Assembly (NCBI GenBank): GCA_034698045.1
Contig: JAQGAU010001162.1
Span: 1-21,014, forward strand
Length of the DNA stretch: 21,014 nt
Reading direction: 5' to 3'
Source: Paramacrobiotus richtersi
Taxonomy: Eukaryota; Tardigrada; Eutardigrada; Parachela; Macrobiotidae
Positions within the stretch are counted from its first letter, which is position 1; each line of letters starts with the position of its first letter. This document shows positions 17,243 to 21,014 of the stretch, in pieces. Below the pieces are notes generated by a model that ran no database searches, had not been told where the DNA came from, and was given only the letters and a program-made list of their open reading frames with translations. Position numbers and translations under genes: made by a program.

Positions 17243-20074
17243 ATGCTGTCCATAAGGACCAACTCTCTCCATCGCTCCTCGTTGCACGTTAGCCTTTATT
17301 TAGGTAAGCCAGAATTAACATAGTACTTTCCGCTTTTAACTTCTAACGAATAAGAACTAACGAAAATAAAACCAATAATATTAACCATAATATTTATCGC
17401 CCAAAGTGAACAGTTCCTGTGCAGTTCGAACGGATTCTGTGCAGTACATTTGGTCCTTCATTGCATTACTAATCGAAATATGCATGTATGCATACGCAGT
17501 GTATATATATACTTACATTAATTGAACGATTAAATGATAACATACGTTATACTATTCTGATACTGTAGTTTGCAGAAATTATGCTGTACTTGTTATTACA
17601 ATACAGATAGAAAAACACCGAGAGCCTGTTGAATCTGTGTTTCTGCGCGTATCATCCAGTATCAGCGAGTACACTTAACTCAGTATGTTGAAAATATATT
17701 CTGTTGCAGTGTTGCTGTTGTGCGCGTTATGCCTCTACTTACTTCCGCAACCGGCCGACGGCCGTCGAGCCGGCGGTGGAGGTCGCAGCAGCAGCGGCCG
17801 CAGTAGCAGCGGCCGTAGCGGGGGCTCCTGGGGCGGCTCCCGCTCATCCTCCTCCTCCCGCTCCTCCTGGGGCAGCTCCAGCCGCTCCAGCTGGAGTTGG
17901 GGCAGCTCCAGCCGAACCCCCTCCAGTTCCACCCGCTGGGGTTCCTCGAGTCCTTCGGGGTCATCCAGGTGGAGCTCCCCGTCTCCATCCCCTTCACCCT
18001 CTTCCGGTTCCAGTTGGTTCAGCTGGGGACGCCGCAGCGGTTCCAGTTCTTCTTCCCCTTCGAGAGCCAGTCCGAGTTCCACCAAGTGGGGCAGTTCGGC
18101 ACCAAGCGGCCGGTACAACGCGCCGAAGCCCGTCATAAATTACGCGCCAGCAGGATCGGCCGCTATCCGTAGCTCCATAAACCGGCCGATCGTGAACATC
18201 CCCATATCCACTGGGAGCGTCCGCCCTGTTGTTCCAGTGTACACGACCTATCGGACCTACGTTCCCAGCTACCACTACATTCCCGGGAGTTACGGCAACA
18301 CGTACCTTTTGTCTCATAATAACGGCTACGTCAACGGATACCTTTTGGGGCGTATGGTGGCGGGCAGTCATTACCGGGATTCTTATGGATGTTGTTACGG
18401 TTGTGGATGCAGTTATTATGGACCGTACCCCGCGTACTACTATGATGATTATGTGCCGTATCGCTACAGCTATATTCCACAAACCACAACCGGAACGGTG
18501 TACACTACGCCCTCACCAGCGGTTGGCAGTGAGAAAGTGGACGTTTGCGCTCTAGCGCGGTGGAACCTGGAACTACCGTTCAGTGAACTCCCCAACATGT
18601 TGCTCAAGTTTATGGCCAGTGATAACGTATCTGGGAGCTCGCTTATCGAAAAATCACGGTACTTGATTGTTCTTCGAAACAATGCAATATGTTTTCTGTA
18701 ACGTTTTTGTCAACAGGTTTATCAAGGAGGTCTTGAATACCAGTGCGGAGACCTACGGGAACCTCCCGGAGCGCGCCAACATCTTCCAGATTGATAGATC
18801 TTACGATCTGAAACAGTGCAACATTCAGATTAAACGGCATAATAAAACACTGGCCGTGACGCAACTGGCCGCTCCCAGTAACGGGACAAATAGTACGGCG
18901 GCCGCTCGGCATGTGGCACGCATTCAGAACTGGCGAACGAAGACCCTGTACAAGGGTAGTCCCATCTGCCGAAATCCCGAAGTTGCACAGGTAAGGAATA
19001 AAGTGCCCTTAAGTTACTGAACGAAATTTAAAAAAGTCAAAAAAACTGTCCTTATGAAATTTACACTGAACTGATATTTTTATTTAATTAATATTATAAA
19101 AATTATAATTAATTATAAAATAATTTTTAAATATTTAAATATTTATATTTATTTATATATTTGAATTACAAAGCGTGTACAAAAGGGTTAAACATGTATT
19201 ATTTCTGGTTGCAGTTTATTGACGATTGTCAGCTTCCGCCTCCGGACGAACCATTCTTTGCCGGTAAGACCCATCCCTTTCACTGCCAACAGTGACAGCA
19301 GAGTTAACTTGTTATTTTCAACAGGCGTCAACCAAATCATCGCTGTCTACCTCAACAACACCACGAACAACACGGCACTTAATTATACGACCGCCAGCGA
19401 TGCACTACAGGGTACATTGTGCGCAGTTTACAAGATGACTATGAATATATCTGGGTTTTAATGGAGAATGGTTGTTACAGTGTTGGTGACGGCTGCCAAG
19501 AACTGCTACCCTAATGCCACGACTGACCTCCATTTGGCACCATGTCTGGACTTCTCCCTGGATGCGCAACAAGTCAGAGCGATGACTAAGCAAGGTTCCA
19601 TCTTCGCCAGTGAAGACATTTGCCGGTAAGCAAAGTGCGATTGTTGATAAATCTCTGTAGGCTGAAGTATTTCTGCGTGTCAAAGTTTCTTTACTGCGAA
19701 TTGTACATTATACATAGCTACTTGAAGTACACTTCGGTGGCTCGCTGAGGCATTGGTGTTTGTAATCCGTATCATAATAATGATAATATTATGATGACAA
19801 GTACAATTTATATCTGACGTTGTAGAAAATATCTGACTCCGAATGTGAACAAGTGCACAACACCGCTGCCGAGCGCCATTCCCAGGTGCTCGAAGAAGGA
19901 CTTGGTGGCGCTGAACGTGTTCGCCCGCAACTTTTACCTCTGCCAGGAGCCGGTGGACAGCACACTGGTCAGTATCATGTTTTTACCATCTCTGCATTTT
20001 CTTGACAATCCAGCGATTTTTTTCACGATCGTTTTTCCTTTATGCAGATAACGATATTACAATCCTCAACGTGA
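17243..20074 (+). CDS. Secreted Ser/Gly/Trp- and Tyr-rich protein with ten-cysteine C-terminal region
   Basis: Exons are 17243-17303, 17710-18658, 18717-18990, 19215-19263, 19325-19411, 19481-19625, 19826-19967 and 20048-20074. They join in frame to 577 residues. A second start, ATG 17685, reads straight into exon 2 and gives 565 residues with a cleaner signal peptide (V-A-V-L-L-L-C-A-L-C-L-Y-L-L, then P-A-D-G). After the signal come about 120 residues of Ser/Gly/Arg/Trp low complexity (R-S-S-W-G-S-S-S type). A Tyr-rich stretch follows, with N-G-Y-L-L-G-R-M-V-A-G and C-C-Y-G-C-G-C-S-Y-Y. The C-terminal ~280 residues hold ten cysteines and about ten N-glycosylation sequons (N-G-T-N-S-T, N-N-T-T-N-N-T and others), so the product is probably extracellular. 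I recognise no named family. The 27-nt last exon is the weakest part: an unspliced read past 19967 also ends soon, at 20051. Confidence 0.75.
17685..17709 (+). promoter_or_regulatory. Alternative translation start overlapping a splice acceptor
   Basis: ATG 17685 lies upstream of the acceptor TTCTGTTGCAG ending at 17709, and its frame runs into exon 2. Splicing from the donor at 17304 removes this ATG and supplies instead an N-terminus beginning M-L-S-I-R-T-N-S at 17243. Both forms place the same hydrophobic V-L-L-L-C-A-L-C segment near the N-terminus. Confidence 0.55.
19103..19118. repeat. 16-bp perfect AT palindrome in intron
   Basis: TTATAATTAATTATAA reads the same on both strands. It lies in the 224-nt intron 18991-19214, which is almost wholly A/T between 19070 and 19165. 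Low complexity makes chance origin likely. Confidence 0.5.
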
Positions 20075-20519
20075 TCAGAATGGATGTAACGCAACTGGAT
20101 CAGTCGCAGCATACCAGAAAGCCGCTCGATTACTGGCGAATATATGCGCTGTATGCGTGACCAAAGATGCAGTTTTTTTGCTTGCAATACTGTTTTAACG
20201 TTATATGGCGTCAGTTGATTTGCCGTACAAAAGTCTCCTTGTTCCTTTTTGTACAGTGATATGCATGTAATCTTCCATTTCATAAGAGATGTTTGATCTT
20301 CGACATCTGAGAAAAACTCGGATATGTTGAGAATCAAGATATGTTTTCTGTTCATTTTATACAGATGTGGACAGATCACAAAAATTAAAAAGCACATCAG
20401 GTGTGGAAACATGTATACATTAATCAAAATTGTAAAACAGTAAGCAGTAATTGCCTATTCATCATCAGGAAGCGAAATGTTGAAGCGTACCGTACAGTAG
20501 CAGATCTGCGTGCAGTCGG
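20075..20519. other. Convergent 3' spacer
   Basis: This lies between the stop of the secreted-protein gene (plus) and the stop of the right-edge gene (minus). ATTAAA at 20384-20389 is a possible variant polyadenylation signal for the former. A minus-strand open frame at 20023-20427 (134 codons, TTG at its left limit) overlaps the last exon of the secreted-protein gene and shows no domain. Confidence 0.4.
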
Positions 20520-21014
20520 TTAATTAAGCTCCTGCGTATTGTGTACAGTAGCCACCTCGTTGATAGCTGTTAAGTGCGTTCCATTAATGTCCACCACACT
20601 CCACACATTACCAAGACGGTTCGGCACGAAATACCGCGCCCATAACTTGTTACTCGTGTACAGCTGAACCATACAACCCAACTGGGACAGATCCGCCAGG
20701 GATCCGAAGCCCAGTCCACCAACCAAACGCCAATTGGATACGCTAATGCGGCAACTGCCGGCAGGCTGCCCGATAAGTAGGACGCTTTCCACCCCCCACG
20801 AATAGAGTTCGCGCCGTACGGAACTACCCGGGAAGGATGGGGTATTGGCGTGTGTGTGAGCGCGTTCGGATGGGTCTTTGAGAGGTCCTCGAACATGGAT
20901 GGAGAAATAAGCACCGGTAAGTAATACAATTCGAATAGCCCCATTATCTAAGATCGGGGACAGTCCCCAATCCTCGTACCGACTGCTTTCCCCACTAACA
21001 ACAGCCACTGTGTA
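20520..21014 (-). CDS. 3' end of a gene for a protein with a bacterial-type beta-sandwich C-terminal domain
   Basis: The frame is open from the window edge (21014) to TAA at 20522-20520, giving 164 residues; the N-terminus lies outside the window. From memory the pattern resembles a domain at the ends of bacterial secreted and adhesin-like proteins: a strand like I-R-I-V-L, then S-I-H-V-R-G-P (for D-L-D-S-H-L-x-G-P), S-W-G-V-E-S-V-L-L, C-R-I-S-V-S-N-W, G-C-M-V-Q-L-Y, A-R-Y-F-V-P-N, and the closing N-V-W-S-V-V-D-I-N-G-T-H-L-T-A-I-N-E-V. It is loosely like DUF2135-type domains. A possible acceptor (TACACAG) at 21014-21008 could make this the last exon. The acidic positions of the first strand pair seem not to be conserved. 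Function is unknown, and other frames over the same DNA fit worse. Confidence 0.6.
   Translation of the reverse strand, partial: YTVAVVSGESSRYEDWGLSPILDNGAIRIVLLTGAYFSIHVRGPLKDPSERAHTHANTPSFPGSSVRRELYSWGVESVLLIGQPAGSCRISVSNWRLVGGLGFGSLADLSQLGCMVQLYTSNKLWARYFVPNRLGNVWSVVDINGTHLTAINEVATVHNTQELN

Noticed and set aside
17735-18136. Long minus-strand and alternative plus-strand frames over the Ser-rich tract (133 to 162 codons)
   Set aside because: They are shadows of the GC-rich serine/glycine codons of the secreted-protein gene. Their Glu/Leu- or Ala/Pro-rich composition follows from that, and none has splice or start support.
19103-19118. AT palindrome as a possible origin or cruciform
   Set aside because: It sits in almost pure A/T sequence where short palindromes are expected by chance, and nothing else points to an origin.
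20023-20427. 134-codon minus-strand frame in the convergent spacer
   Set aside because: It starts with TTG, overlaps the last exon of the plus-strand gene, has AT-driven composition and shows no domain. It is more likely 3' untranslated sequence.
20570-20944. Second minus-strand frame (124 codons) at the right edge
   Set aside because: The overlapping frame ending at 20520 fits a remembered domain through its whole length, whereas this one is Trp/Pro/Ser-rich without any motif.
1-21014. Transposons, viral or LTR fossils, tRNA, rRNA, CRISPR arrays
   Set aside because: I looked for transposase, reverse transcriptase, integrase or capsid motifs, long terminal repeats, cloverleaf-like sequences and regularly spaced repeats, and saw none that I could support by eye.

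Overview
The window is eukaryotic nuclear DNA with spliced genes: AT-rich introns, GC-richer exons, GT-AG junctions, a TATA/CRE promoter and a polyadenylation signal. The best lineage guess is a tardigrade of the Hypsibius/Ramazzottius kind. It rests on the two-exon F-box protein at 1218-3618, whose N-terminal module (a V-V-D-x(6)-G-G-L-x-I-D-W/F strand pair, then W-Y-P-G-R-L) and F-box I remember from a large tardigrade family. That lineage call is from memory and inference; no search was run.

Layout from left to right: (1) 11-214, minus strand, a possible terminal exon of an unidentified gene. (2) 1218-3618, minus, F-box protein, two exons. (3) 4591-9535, minus, SMYD-type SET/MYND protein lysine methyltransferase, seven coding exons. 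(4) 9536-10086, a shared divergent promoter region. (5) 10087-12320, plus, ATPSCKMT/FAM173, the mitochondrial methyltransferase for ATP synthase subunit c, four exons. (6) 13278-15611, minus, FIS1, the mitochondrial outer-membrane fission adaptor, five exons. (7) 15612-17150, an intergenic stretch with small repeats, ending in a CRE plus TATA core promoter. (8) 17243-20074, plus, a secreted Ser/Gly/Trp- and Tyr-rich protein with a ten-cysteine, heavily sequon-bearing C-terminal region and two possible first exons. (9) 20520-21014, minus, the 3' end of a gene whose C-terminal domain resembles beta-sandwich domains of bacterial secreted proteins.

I rebuilt the exon structures by reading both strands, matching splice sites to reading-frame phase and comparing with remembered family sequences. 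The FIS1, ATPSCKMT and SMYD models join in frame across all their introns and give 150, 279 and 615 residues. No operon-like or multi-gene system is evident. Two neighbours (ATPSCKMT and FIS1) are mitochondrial and two (SMYD and ATPSCKMT) are lysine methyltransferases sharing a promoter region, but functional linkage is speculation. Introns and the 12.4-13.2 kb spacer hold degenerate AT-rich tandem repeats. I recognised no transposon, viral fossil, tRNA, rRNA or CRISPR array.
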